From Dendrolimus kikuchii (taxonomy: Eukaryota > Arthropoda > Insecta > Lepidoptera > Lasiocampidae), in the NCBI GenBank assembly GCA_019925095.2, contig CM034407.1:7442710-7506709 (forward strand): a DNA stretch of 64,000 bases. The letters are read 5' to 3'. Made by a program: the position numbers and the translations under genes. Positions 34,301-44,137 of this stretch are shown one piece after another. The stretch's first letter is position 1. Every line of letters starts with the position of its first letter. The notes under the pieces are model-generated. The model did no database searches. It had not been told where the DNA came from and saw only the letters and a program-made list of their open reading frames with translations.

Positions 34301-34672
34301 ACAATTACTGATGTCTGTTTTGGTGTTTGTAAAAATTGATATGCCTCCGAATAATAATGCTGGAGATTTTCGAATTCTTGCCTTAAATCTATATAAAAGT
34401 TAGTCTCGAATAGGCTCCGAAATAGTTTTAATGTTTTGAATGAACATTTTTAGGAGTAAAACAGGACTAAATCTTAATTTATGTATTATTTTAATGTCTT
34501 TAAAATATGAATATAGAATTCTAGTCCTGCGCGAAGAATGTTGCGCTTACAGCTAAGAAAAAATGAAATAAAAAAAATATATATATAATTTTTAACATTC
34601 AAATATCTCACCCTGAATACGAATAGCTGAAGCGCCGACAATACAAAGCAATAGAACCGAATAAGACTTCAT
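31390..34672 (-). CDS. Fibrohexamerin/P25-like secreted protein (five exons, 282 aa)
   Basis: Exons, in order of transcription: 34672-34612, 33913-33577, 32833-32694, 32445-32317 and 31571-31390. All introns are GT-AG and the split codons join in frame (phases 1, 2, 1, 1), giving 282 residues. Residues 1-16 are a signal peptide (MKSYSVLLLCIVGASA). Residues 21-69 are rich in Gly, Tyr, His, Asp and Ser. The family-like core starts at C70, with C76, C87, CIRSW, KIPDP (93-97), YINKITGNLV (133-142), KDKEPLE (164-170), TTTIPINGN (185-193) and SLIQAVICDIG near the end (C262). One N-glycosylation sequon is seen, NMS at 111-113. These motifs match fibrohexamerin/P25, the glycoprotein that associates with fibroin chains in silk gland secretion of Lepidoptera. 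Only four cysteines remain after the signal peptide, fewer than I recall for typical P25, and the low-complexity N-terminal block is extra. A role in silk is inferred from family. It could instead be a diverged paralogue expressed elsewhere. Confidence 0.83.
32455..32693. other. Intron 3 of the silk-type gene
   Basis: Short open frames on both strands (for example minus 32562-32759) run from exon 3 into the intron. The donor G|GTATTGG at 32694/32693 and the phase match to exon 4 explain the apparent frame end. Confidence 0.7.
33925..33990 (+). repeat. Helitron-like 5' end scrap in intron 1
   Basis: TCCATCCGTACTAATATTGT followed by AAATGGGAAAGTAAC and GTTTGTTAC resembles the start of lepidopteran Helitron-like repeats. 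The remainder of the 698-nt intron (33914-34611) shows no other feature. Confidence 0.35.
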
Positions 34673-34712
34673 TGTTCCAATTGTAATGTGTTTCAAGAGC
34701 GCAACTCATGAA

Positions 34713-34719
34713 TTTTATA
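34713..34719 (-). promoter_or_regulatory. TATA box of the silk-type gene
   Basis: Minus-strand TATAAAA lies 41 nt before the ATG at 34672. Transcription would begin near 34688, giving a 5' UTR of only about 15 nt. CCAAT occurs upstream on the same strand near 34758. Confidence 0.75.
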
Positions 34720-34731
34720 CTGAATTCAATC

Positions 34732-34839
34732 ATTACTAGTAATAGTCGATATCCCATTGGTCATATTACGTACAAGGCGTAATTGGGCATCAAATTAAAC
34801 TATCTACTAACAGTTATCCGCAATTTCCAATGCGGATAA
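34732..34839. promoter_or_regulatory. Dyad-symmetric candidate upstream elements
   Basis: ATTACTAGTAAT (34732-34743) is a perfect 12-bp palindrome with two TAAT-type homeodomain cores. TTATCCGCA and TGCGGATAA (34814-34822 and 34831-34839) form a perfect 9-bp inverted repeat with an 8-nt spacer. Both lie within about 125 bp upstream of the TATA box. Their role as binding sites is inferred from symmetry and position only. Confidence 0.4.
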
Positions 34840-34974
34840 TTACTACTCCGTTTTATGGATTTTAGTATGATTCTACTAGATCTTTTCACGTGAGTTTGGT
34901 TGCGTTAATTACAGATTCCCATTTTTGGAAAAGTATCCCGTTGTCTGGGATAGAGACTGCTCTATTTTTGTCTT

Positions 34975-35345
34975 TTTTTATAGCCTGAAGCAGGCAAACA
35001 AGCAGACGCCTACCTGATGGAAAGTGGTTACCGTCGCCTATGGACGTTTGCGACACCAGGTGTGTCACCATCGCGTTGCCGACCTCTAAAATTTTTTCTT
35101 AAAGAACCCCATGTCATAGCGCAAAGGGAAAATCGTGGCGGGAAATTCGCCCCAGATCATTGTTGTACGCGGAATAAATGTTCTAGAGAATCGTTGCATA
35201 GTGGAGCGTGGGAGCTCAAGGAAATGGGGGTGAATATGCCGGTGTGTATGTCTTCGAAATGTTGTAATACAGGAGTATTGTGTGAAAAGAATGATTTCGT
35301 TTCATTAGTTTATCCAGCGGTGATTATTGTGTATACTATCGACAA
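34975..35345 (-). repeat. Repeat B copy
   Basis: It starts at the tail side with AAGCAGACGCCTACCTGATG, then GGTTACCGTCGCCTATGG, CGACACCAGGTGTGTCACC, a central CGCGGAATAAATGTTCTAG block, and GGAGCTCAAGGAAATGGGGG. The 116-codon frame through it is a passive read-through. Confidence 0.5.
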
Positions 35346-36045
35346 TACATATATGTATTTAATTTAATTTAAATCGGCTAATCCCAAGACGCTGAACAAA
35401 TAAACATGCGTACAGAGTCGCTTTCATATTTATAATTATTGTGGATAATATGAATTAGGCGACGTGCGTAAACACAAGATACATTTACGATTCGTATATA
35501 AATATGAGAAATGTTCAGCGATTTCATTAATCGAACTTATACATGGTGTTTTTAGAAAAAACATACCCTTTAGTTAATGTTCATATCGGTCTCAAAAGTT
35601 ATATACTTAATAAGTTTCCTAAAAATGATTTCAACCCAAAACCAATGAAGAGGGTAGAAACAAAGACACAAATGAACTAATAAATGAATTAAATATTATT
35701 ACAAATATAAACTTAAGTAAAAAGTAATATAGTGATTACATATTTTATTTAAAAAATAATAATGCGTTCGCCGAAATAAATATTAACGAAACAAGAATTG
35801 TATCCATACAGGATGTATTGTAATTATTACTGAAGAGTATATAATAAACAGGTTTTTAACTGCGCATTTAATTATAATAACTTCATGTAACCTAATTATT
35901 TTTGTCTAGTAAGATTACATTTGAATTATAAATAAATTACTGTCGGTCGAATTTCGACCACTGGGCGATCACTAGTTTATATTATTACGAATGTGTGTAA
36001 TTTTTTATTTAATTGTAATTATTTTTAAAATAATAATTGTTATTT
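35346..36045. other. AT-rich stretch, nothing recognised
   Basis: Very AT-rich, with no repeat or coding signature. Confidence 0.45.
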
Positions 36046-36049
36046 TTTT

Positions 36050-36313
36050 GGAAAGCGGTTACCATCGCCAATGGACATTTGGAACACCAAAGGTGCTGCT
36101 ACCAATGTGCTGCCACTCTCTAAAGGGAGACTGGTACCTGGCCACTAATTCGGGAACACAACTCAAGATTGTTATAATGGCATACTCTAGACCAGGGGTG
36201 GTCGCCACCCAGTTGAGCAAATATCCTACCATCTGGCTGTGGGTTGTTTTGTCGCCTCATACGACAGGCCGCCCGGCCGCAGTAAATTTATTCTTTTCCG
36301 TTCCTGCGCGGAG
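36050..36313 (-). repeat. Repeat A copy lacking its tail end
   Basis: It runs from GGAAAGCGGTTACCATCGCC to CCGTTCCTGCGCGGA. The tail-side GACAGGCAGACGG block is missing. The R1-clade fragment starts about 20 bp beyond. Confidence 0.82.
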
Positions 36314-36332
36314 TTAAAGTAATATAATGTAA

Positions 36333-37848
36333 AATTGTTGGCGATTGTCGTAGATCGAATAGCTAGGCTGGGCTTGAGGGTCTCCCCCGCGAAAACGGAG
36401 GCCATCATGTTCCATAGGAAATTTCGCAATCCCCCCGCGGACTTGACCGTTTCGGTCCAAGGGGTGGCCATTAGAGTAGGGCCCCAGATGAAATATCTAG
36501 GGCTAGTTCTCGATGGGAAATGGCTGTTCAAAGCGCACTTTAAGCAGCTAGTTCCCAAACTCGTCAAATCCGCGGGCGCACTCTCGAGGCTGCTTCCCAA
36601 CGTAGGGGGCCGGGAGGTGCGACGCGGAAACTTTACTCTGGCATCCTGAGGAGTATGGCACTGTACGGTGCACCCGTCTGGTCCATTGCACTCCACCGCC
36701 ACAACAGAACCCTGCTGCATCGGGCGCAGCAGGTTCTGGCCGTGAGGACCATACGGGGGTATCGCACAGTGTCGCGGACGGCGGCCACCCTCCTGGCAGG
36801 CGATCCGCCTTGGCATCTCCAGGCGGACGTCCTGACAGTGGTGCGCCGCACCCGGCAGGATGCCCTAGCTAGAGGCCTGACCTCCTGTCAGGTCGAAATC
36901 GAGGCGATCAGGAAGCGGGAAACCGCCTCCATGATCGCCGTCTGGTCTCAAGAGCTCGACAACCCTGCGGCCTATGGCGGCTACACGGTGGATGCAATCA
37001 GGCCACAGCTGACGGAATGGGTCAACCGCACCAGCGGCACCCTGACCTTCAGGACGACACAGATACTTACCGGACACGGATGTTTCGATAAGTACCTGTG
37101 TCGCATTGTGGGCTGCTTGCCTTCCCCGGACTGCCGCCAGTGCGGCGCGCTCGACACGGCGTTACACACGCTAGTCGAGTGCGCCGCATGGGCGCCGCAG
37201 CGTTTCGAACTTGAGACGCACGTAGATCCAGTCGACTCGCTCTGCGACTTGGTCAAGGCCATGCTGCAGAGCAGCGACAATTGGGGGGCTGCGTTTACTT
37301 TTTGCGAGACAGTAATGTCACTCAAGGAGGCCGCAGAACGAGACAGGGAGAGAAGTCCTGCAGCGCGTGCCAATGCGTCTTCTCGAGGTCGCCGGCCTTC
37401 AGCTGGCACCCGGAGAGGCAGGTACGCGCATTACTTCCCTCCCTGAGTTAGGTTCCGTTTACCGCGGGGGGCCTTTAGCTTGCTAGGAGAGCAAAGGACC
37501 TTCTACCCCCGCACAACGAAGTGGGGTATGTTCTCCCAGGGCACACTCCAGGCACTTTATTGCGCTGGATCGGCTGGGCGTAACTATGTTCTAAATCTCA
37601 GCCTTTCCAATACATACAAAGCGCAGGGTCGTCAGGGAGGAGGGGGTTTTTAGTGGGTATTGGGGTTGCTCGCCCGTGCAGCAACGCTCGGAGTCTTCCA
37701 CACTATTCTGTGACGTCGATCGCGGACGGAGCGCTGCCAAGAGCATACTATTGCTGCAGTGTTATCGCCCCCGACCGACGCGTGTCGTTCCCCTAGCAAT
37801 GACCCAGTTTGTGCGTAAATCGGTTAAGCATTTTCCCTCGCCTCAAAA

Positions 37849-37893
<45 letters not shown>
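36333..37893 (+). mobile_element. R1-clade LINE fragment, copy 2, one frameshift, (AT)n end
   Basis: The first segment (36333-36625) encodes the end of the RT region, with LGLRVSPAKTEAIMFHRKF, QMKYLGLVLDGKW and FKQLVPKL. A single extra base near 36625 shifts the frame. The second segment (36628-37446) continues LYSGILRSMALYGAPVW, LAVRTIRGYRTVS, LTFRTTQILTGHGCF and the CCHC finger CRQCGALDTALHTLVEC (C-x2-C-x7-H-x4-C). A GC-rich 3' UTR runs to about 37850 and the copy ends in (AT)20 (37853-37892). It belongs to the same clade as 11493-12664 but is a different family. It is disabled by truncation and the frameshift. Confidence 0.87.
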
Positions 37894-37895
<2 letters not shown>

Positions 37896-38286
37896 GTAAA
37901 TTAATATTGTAAATACATTAATCTTGAACCCCTTGTTATGGGCAGAATGTGTTGATACTGTGACAACATTAACATCCTCGTACATGAATTACGCAATAAA
38001 AAAAAATTCTATTCTATAAACAAAACTATTGTGTATTTTACTATTATATATTATTATACTTTGAAACATTATCTTTGAGCATGGATGTTATTTAGTGTAA
38101 TTTAATAAATCATACACTTTGACGTGTTAATTATCAATTAAAAAATATTAAATTGCTCATCAATAATAATAGCTAAATATTATTAACAGTTTCGAAACTT
38201 GATGTATAATGCCAACGCATCTATATTGTCGGGTATACTAACTATATTATTGTCGGCATCCAAATAATAATAACATAATATACCCG
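37894..38286. other. AT-rich stretch, nothing recognised
   Basis: No coding or repeat feature was identified. Confidence 0.45.
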
Positions 38287-38740
38287 CAGGGGGCTTTGTG
38301 GCGAAGCCTTAGGTGAGTAGCGACACCTCGTACCCGCCTCCGTGCTTGCCTTAACCAGCCGGCAAGAAGTGGAGATCGCTAGAGCTAAGACTCACGCTCC
38401 AGGGGTGGAAGTGATAAATGGCATTAAGTCAAAACTAGCTTCGGTGAACCTGCAGCCCACCTCTCTACACCCCTTAGCCACTCACACCCATGTTGCCCCT
38501 GTCTTCTATGGCATTTTTTGGGGCCCATGCAGGGGTGGCAAGTCACTGTCTGCCCATTTTTCCATGTTACCTAAACATTGCGACGGGCAGACGCTATAGT
38601 CCCCATATTCCCAGACGCTTAGTACCACCAGCAATTCACCTCTATAGTCCGGCACTTTCTGTTCTCATTTCCCACAATAATCCTACACTGGCCGGGGCTT
38701 GTCCTTGGGTGCATTATTATATGGTGTAGATAGAGATAAT
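38287..38740. repeat. Dispersed repeat C, copy 2
   Basis: Collinear with 7561-8035. The blocks CACCTCGTACCCG, GAGATCGCTAGAGCTAA, CTCTACACCCCTTAGCCACT and GGGGCTTGTCCTTGG are shared. The open frame is broken relative to the other copy. It is followed to 38880 by a GC-rich segment (CCATGGCCCCATGCAAGCCC) that may belong to the same element. Confidence 0.65.
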
Positions 38741-39002
38741 CGTCGGTCAGTGTCACGCTACATTTAGATTAAATTTGTCAAGGGGTCTCTACGTGTTGAC
38801 CTCCCCATGGCCCCATGCAAGCCCTTCAAAAGTCCGGGCTATTTTTAAGGCCCGTGGTCTGCAGAGACATGCATGAATTTTATAAATAAAATAGTAATGT
38901 TATTGTAGGACTACAAAATAGAAAATCTTAAAAAATTTTAATATCTCGAAAACATAAACTGGGTGCTAATCATTGGATGGGGCGCCAACATCTCATATTT
39001 CC

Positions 39003-39445
39003 TTTTACCTTCTCCTAATTAATTGGGGTCGGCACTATTGTGCCGTCTTTTCCTTCCACACTCCTCTATTCTAACATACATCCTGTGTCACACCACAAGT
39101 CATCATATCATCCTTCACACAGTCCATCCATTTCTTTTTTGGTCTACCTTTACATTTATACCCATCAATCTTGCAGTTTAACATTATTTTTGTCAAGTGA
39201 CTTTCATTCCTTCTCATTACATGCCCATACCACCTTAGTCATCTTCCTCTCAATTTTTCAGTTACGGGTGCAACTTTCAAAGATCCCTTATGTACTCATT
39301 TGTCAGCTTATCCATTCCTGTAACACCACAAATCCATCTCAACCTTCTCATCTCAGCTGAGTGGAGACGTTTGTGGTCTATTACTTTAGTGGCCCAACAT
39401 TCGGACCGGTATAATACGGTCATATATACATTTTTATATCTGACC
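39003..39445 (-). pseudogene. LINE ORF2 C-terminal relic, 3' part (family M)
   Basis: The minus strand reads, with many stops and shifts, a segment recognisable as ...HKRLHSAEMRRLRWICGVT, then VTEKLRG, RWYGHV..RNESH, and KGRPKKKWMD, as in RTE-like LINEs. It continues on the other side of the repeat A insertion at 39446-39755. The copy is old and dead. Confidence 0.65.
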
Positions 39446-39755
39446 TTTTAGTTTTTTATTGCAGGAGTTCAGCAGACAGGCAGACGGCCCACTTGATGGT
39501 TATCATCGCCTATGGACATTTGAAACACCAAAGGTGCTACAAATGCGCTGCTGCTTTCTTAAGGGGACTGGAACCTGGTCACTAATGGCGGAACACAACA
39601 CAAGGTTGTTATGGCGGCATACTCTAGACCAGGGGTGGTCGCCATCCAGTCGAGTAAATACCCTACCACCTGGCTGTGGGTTGTTTTGTCGCCTTTTACG
39701 ACAGGCCACCTGGCCGCAGGAAATTGTATTCTTTCTCCGTTCCTGCACGGATAAA
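39446..39755 (-). repeat. Repeat A copy inserted in a LINE relic
   Basis: A near full-length copy with its tail (TTTTTTATTGCAGGAGTTCA) at the low coordinate. It divides the family M relic: reading minus-ward, the LINE text stops at about 39757 and resumes at about 39445. Repeat A is therefore the younger. Confidence 0.85.
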
Positions 39756-39756
39756 A

Positions 39757-40040
39757 GTTTCAGTAGCATTAGTTTGTCGCATGTCACACCAGTTACCTCT
39801 CTCCACTTTAATTATGCTACATTTATTCTTCTCCTTAAATCCTTCTCTATTTCACAATTACTCTGCACTAGTGAACCAAGATATCTGATTTCGACGTTAC
39901 ACGTCAGTGTGGTTGATTGTAGTTTAAGAGTCACAGCAACAGAGGTTCCGCCGAAATCGCAAAACAGGTATTCGGTTATGGTTTCACTGATTTTCCACAT
40001 AACATCCTCTAGCACTTGACGCCACCTGTCCAGTTTGTTT
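39757..40040 (-). pseudogene. LINE ORF2 relic, 5' part (family M)
   Basis: The minus strand has KLDRWRQVLEDVMWKIS, CDFGGTS, VEIRYLGSLVQSN and EIEKDLRRRINVA, typical of the region just after the RT catalytic motifs in RTE-like LINEs. One in-frame stop follows NVA. It is continuous with 39003-39445 across the repeat A insertion. Confidence 0.68.
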
Positions 40041-40094
40041 TGAAATGGGGTGCCAACAATGGTATAGTTTACGGTATTATAGGTATCCTTTCAA

Positions 40095-40830
40095 TTGATA
40101 GACCAAAAACGTCTCCACTCAACTGAAATGAGAACGTTAAGTTGGATTGTATGGTTTTATAATAGAACAAATCTACGGAGTTCCGTACCATTTTTACTTG
40201 ATATTATTTTATAAAGTATTGATTACACACTGGTTTTTTTTATTATATTTTTGGCATGTGTGACATTTATTTGGTGATTTGTTGTGTTGAGGCGTCACTT
40301 AGTTTACTTATATATTATAAGTAAACTATTATTAAGGTTCGGGCATGTGGAAAGAATGCATGATGAAAGAATGACTAAACAGATATACAATGCAAAAGTG
40401 GATGGATGCAGAAGTCGTGGAAGGCCACGACACACCTTCCATTATCAAATTTATCGTGTACTAGCAGAAGGTGATATCAGGAGCCTTAAGAACAGACGAG
40501 CGTGCATGACAAGAGTTATGAATGTCAAAGAAGCAAGTGAGATGTGTAAGAATAAGCCTGGATGGCGCTCTGTTGTTCGTGCCAACCCCGCAAGGGAACT
40601 GGCGTGAGGTTATGTATGTATTATTAAGACTATCTTATAATACTTATTTCTATGGTATATGGATTTTTTTGTAAGTGTTTGTAGGATTGTAGTGTTACAT
40701 GAAAGAATAAAGTGAGCAATAAGTACTTTGAAAGTTGCAGCTGTGACTGAAAAATTAAGAAAAAGATGATTGAGGTGGTATGGAGAATATTATGGAGGTC
40801 ACGTGGCAAAAAGAATGTTAAGAAAATACA
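40095..40830 (+). pseudogene. Second family M relic, opposite strand, interrupted
   Basis: 40098-40150 (GACCAAAAACGTCTCCACTC) and 40691-40830 (AAGTTGCAGCTGTGACTGAA, GAGGTGGTATGG) match the minus-strand relic at 39003-39445 but on the plus strand. An RTE-like insertion (40337-40618) lies between them. It is heavily decayed. Confidence 0.55.
40337..40618 (+). mobile_element. RTE-like LINE tail, copy 7 (282 bp)
   Basis: It begins at FGHVERM and ends in (ATGT)n. It is flanked by TATTATTAAG at 40327-40336 and 40619-40628, though the first one or two bases may come from the tail. The frame is open to the ORF2 stop. Confidence 0.9.
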
Positions 40831-40984
40831 ATTAAATACTAAAAATAAACCAAGTTATAAATAAGTTACTGTAGACCACTACTGTAACAAATCATTGCCA
40901 GAGGGACACATGTCCAGAAAGCTGGCTACATTGCCACGCTGTACGGCAATTATTATTATTTCTAACATTGTGTTTCATAATATT

Positions 40985-41516
40985 ATAAAATTCTAAACAT
41001 GCCGTGTCTGTACATTAAAGCTATTAAAACAACTGGAATAGACTATATAAACAATGTGGAGAATACGATGTGATTTTTTTTAGGTTTCTTGTCTGTTTAT
41101 CGTTTGTAGGTTTGTCTGTTTGTTCAGGATTCACTTATAAACTACTGGGCCGATTTCGATGCGGTTTTCATTGATTGACAGCAAATTCTTTGACTTAAAA
41201 TCTGCGTTACTTTTTATTCCGGGTCACCCGCGGGAAGTTTTCTGGAAATTATTTAAAATGACCAGATAAAAAAAATGAATTCCAATATGATTTTTTTACT
41301 GATCGATAGCAAATTTTATGTAATAAAAAGTTTGATACTTTTTATCCCGGGAAGACCGCGGGGATTTTCCCGGGCGCAGTTTGTAGTTGTTCGGGTGCAT
41401 AAAAATTACATTATTCCGACAGAGTCTTCACCAAAATGATACCTGCGGCACTTTGTGTCCCGGAAATCGCGAGGGATTTCACGTCAAGGTTGGACAAAGT
41501 CGCGGGCATATCCTAG
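40985..41516 (+). mobile_element. Helitron-like element, family H4, copy 1
   Basis: It ends AAAGTCGCGGGCATATCCTAG followed by T. Internal blocks are CTGTCTGTTTGTTCAGGA, GCCGATTTCGATGCGGTTTT and CGATAGCAAATT, with two CCCGGG-like motifs. Inverted relatives lie at 51615-52047, 55560-55835 and 57282-57525. The 5' limit is approximate. Confidence 0.55.
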
Positions 41517-41954
41517 TTAGCTAATATAGACAGAGTGCAAAACATTATATTGGTTGAGATTAAAACACTGTGATTAGAATACGATAAAGCTGAACATAAC
41601 CCCATCGACTCAGTTCTTTCAAGGAGATCATTCCAGAAACTTGAACACCAGAGCGTATTAAGAGATTAACATATTTTAAAAGTAATCCGCACCTGTTCAC
41701 CGGATCAAAGTCACCGTACATTTTCCAACTTCTGCCAACTTCTTCCAACTTCCACCGACTTGGTGCGACGTGTTAATTTCATGAAATTATTATACCGCAA
41801 TTACTTCATTAGAAGTTTATCTGCCACACTTAGAGACTTGGGTAAAGATTAACTTAAAGACTAATTAACATTCCTAAACTAGCCGTGGGCGTTGCTTCGT
41901 TGGCGCGGGACTAAAAAATTGGGAATCGGAACAGTTAAATCAACAGAAATATCT

Positions 41955-42312
<358 letters not shown>

Positions 42313-42335
42313 TTTAGTGTAGTGTAAGGCACACC

Positions 42336-42618
42336 TATCTGTGCAGAGACGGGGAAATAATACAATTTACTGCGGCCAGGCAGCCTTTCGTAAGAGGCGA
42401 CAAAACAACCCACATCCAGGTGGTATTTGCCCGTCTGGGTGGGTTCCATCCTTGCTCCTGTATGCCGCCATAACAACCTTGAATTGTGTTCCGGCATTAG
42501 TGGCCAGGTTCCAGTCCACCTTTGGTCTTACAAATGTCTATAGGCGATGGTAACTGCTTTCCATCAAGTGGGCCGTCTGCCTGTCTGCCTGTCTGCTGAA
42601 CTCTAGCAATTAAAAAAA
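42336..42618 (+). repeat. Repeat A copy with A-tail
   Basis: It starts TGTGCAGAGACGGGG, has TTTCGTAAGAGGCGACAAAA and CCAGGTTCCAG, and ends GAACTCTAGCAATTAAAAAA. CTGCCTGTCTGC is partly duplicated near the tail. Confidence 0.82.
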
Positions 42619-42722
42619 ATCTAATCTCGCCGATTATTTTAATTGTATAATACAAAATAAAAATGATGATTATACAAGTACATAACAGTATGGGATGGAT
42701 TTTCATAATACGTATTCGTCAG

Positions 42723-42815
42723 TCGCCGCCGTATGCAGCCTACGGCGATTACAGCAGACCGCCGTGCGCAGCCTACGGCGGTTATAGCAGGCCGCCGCCT
42801 AATAGCGAGATGTAA
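42723..42815 (+). CDS. Candidate terminal exon with tandem 11-residue peptide
   Basis: The frame reads SPPYAAYGDYSRPPCAAYGG and then YSRPPPNSEM-stop. Two 33-bp units encode PPxAAYGxYSR, and a third starts PPP. GC content and codon pattern contrast with the AT-rich flanks. CGTCAG just before 42723 could be a splice acceptor; the frame also reaches an upstream ATG at 42690 without a stop. AATAAA at 42944-42949 is a plausible poly(A) signal. Y/G/P-rich C-termini of this kind occur in RNA-binding proteins, but I do not recognise the gene. It may be the last exon of a host gene whose other exons are not visible, or a truncated retrocopy. Confidence 0.4.
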   Translation, partial: SPPYAAYGDYSRPPCAAYGGYSRPPPNSEM

Positions 42816-43560
42816 AAAAGAAAACTACGTATGAAACTTCGGCACATTGTTGGCGAGGTGAATGGATGAGTCGTTATATTAAACTGGGGTGCCGCCGCAC
42901 TCAATTTCATGAAAAAAGTTCTAAACGTGGTCATGCAGCCTAAAATAAATTTGGATGTGGCATACCGATCAAGATATTGTCATTTGAAACTCGGTTGATT
43001 TTTTTTCAATATAGATATAATTTATTACCCATTTATCATTAAATTAATTAAATGTTTTGCTACACTTTTTCATATACATTGAGATTTTTGCAGTTGGTGC
43101 GGAGACAGAATGAATTATTTAAATTAATTGAAAAATTAAATTTATTCTTACTTTTACCTAAAGGTACTTAATTAAATAAATTGGAACTAATTATTTAAAT
43201 AATGACGATTAAGATCCTGTAAAATATACTGAACTATGTATTTCTAGGAATAACATCTGTATACAACTACATGTATACAGGTGTTATTCATATACAGGAA
43301 TAAATATTTCAACGAAAGCATTTCTGATTACAACTCAAAATATTTTTTTTTGTGTGAATAAGGTATTTAGAAAGAAATACCTTATTAATATTACCATCTA
43401 ATCTAAAAAGATTAATAAGTAATTTAAATATAACCTAAATTAACTAAAAATATTCTTACTAAGAAAGTGTCCATTAACACTTTTCTTATTGTCTTATTAA
43501 GGTGAAGACACTTTGTTCGTGTGTTATTTATTAACAGCTAGCTCATTACACTACACTTTT
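42816..43560. other. AT-rich stretch with one short hairpin
   Basis: AATAACATCTGTATACA (43251-43267) and TGTATACAGGTGTTATT (43273-43289) form an inverted repeat with a 5-nt spacer and one mismatch. There is no coding feature. Confidence 0.45.
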
Positions 43561-43567
43561 ATTTTGT

Positions 43568-43815
43568 TTATAGCACTAGTTCAAATGGTTTTGTCCTTTT
43601 GAGCCTTCTCGTTATGTCCATGTTGTCGAGGAGCTGGATCGCCTCGACATTCACGTGATGATGAAGCCGATGCTCGTGGGCTTCCGCGTACTTCTTAATA
43701 ATGCTGTTGAGAAAGTCCACTATCAGGTCCCGATGGAGGTCGCTCGATCTAACGTACCATGGGGCGTTTACAATTTCTTTCAGTACTTTATTTTGAAAGC
43801 GTTGTACAACTCAAA
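43568..43815 (-). pseudogene. Jockey-type LINE ORF2 C-terminus
   Basis: The minus strand gives an open frame to the TAA at 43570-43568, reading QRFQNKVLKEIVNAPWYVRS, then LHRDLIVD, KKYAEAHEHRLHHHVNVEA and LLDNMDITRRLKRTKPFEL. This is the well-conserved end of Jockey-clade ORF2 in Lepidoptera. Only about 80 residues survive, and an in-frame stop lies just upstream. The plus-strand frame 43655-43885 is its shadow. Confidence 0.82.
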
Positions 43816-44137
43816 ATATGAACAAAAAAGAACATATATTTTCGCTCAATCCTCACATGTTACAGTTTCAAACGTCTATCTATAGACGACCGTAACTACC
43901 CTCGATCAGGTGGGCCGTCTACTTGTTTACTGACTTCAGGCAATAAAAACATTATTAAAATAATTTTGAAAAATAGTATGTATCTAAATACATAATTAGG
44001 ACTTTTATTTCAGTCAATAGATGGCAGAATTCGTTTCTAAACTCGTAGAAATAATTTCATTGACTAACTTTTGAACTATGCGGTGGATAATTCAGAAAAA
44101 AGTCAAGATGGTAGAACTAAGTAAATTTTCCTAATTT

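Noticed and set aside
36226..36816. 196-codon minus-strand ORF
   Set aside because: It is the antisense shadow of the second R1-clade fragment and runs into repeat A.
43655..43885. Plus-strand 76-codon ORF
   Set aside because: It is antisense to the recognised Jockey-type C-terminus on the minus strand.
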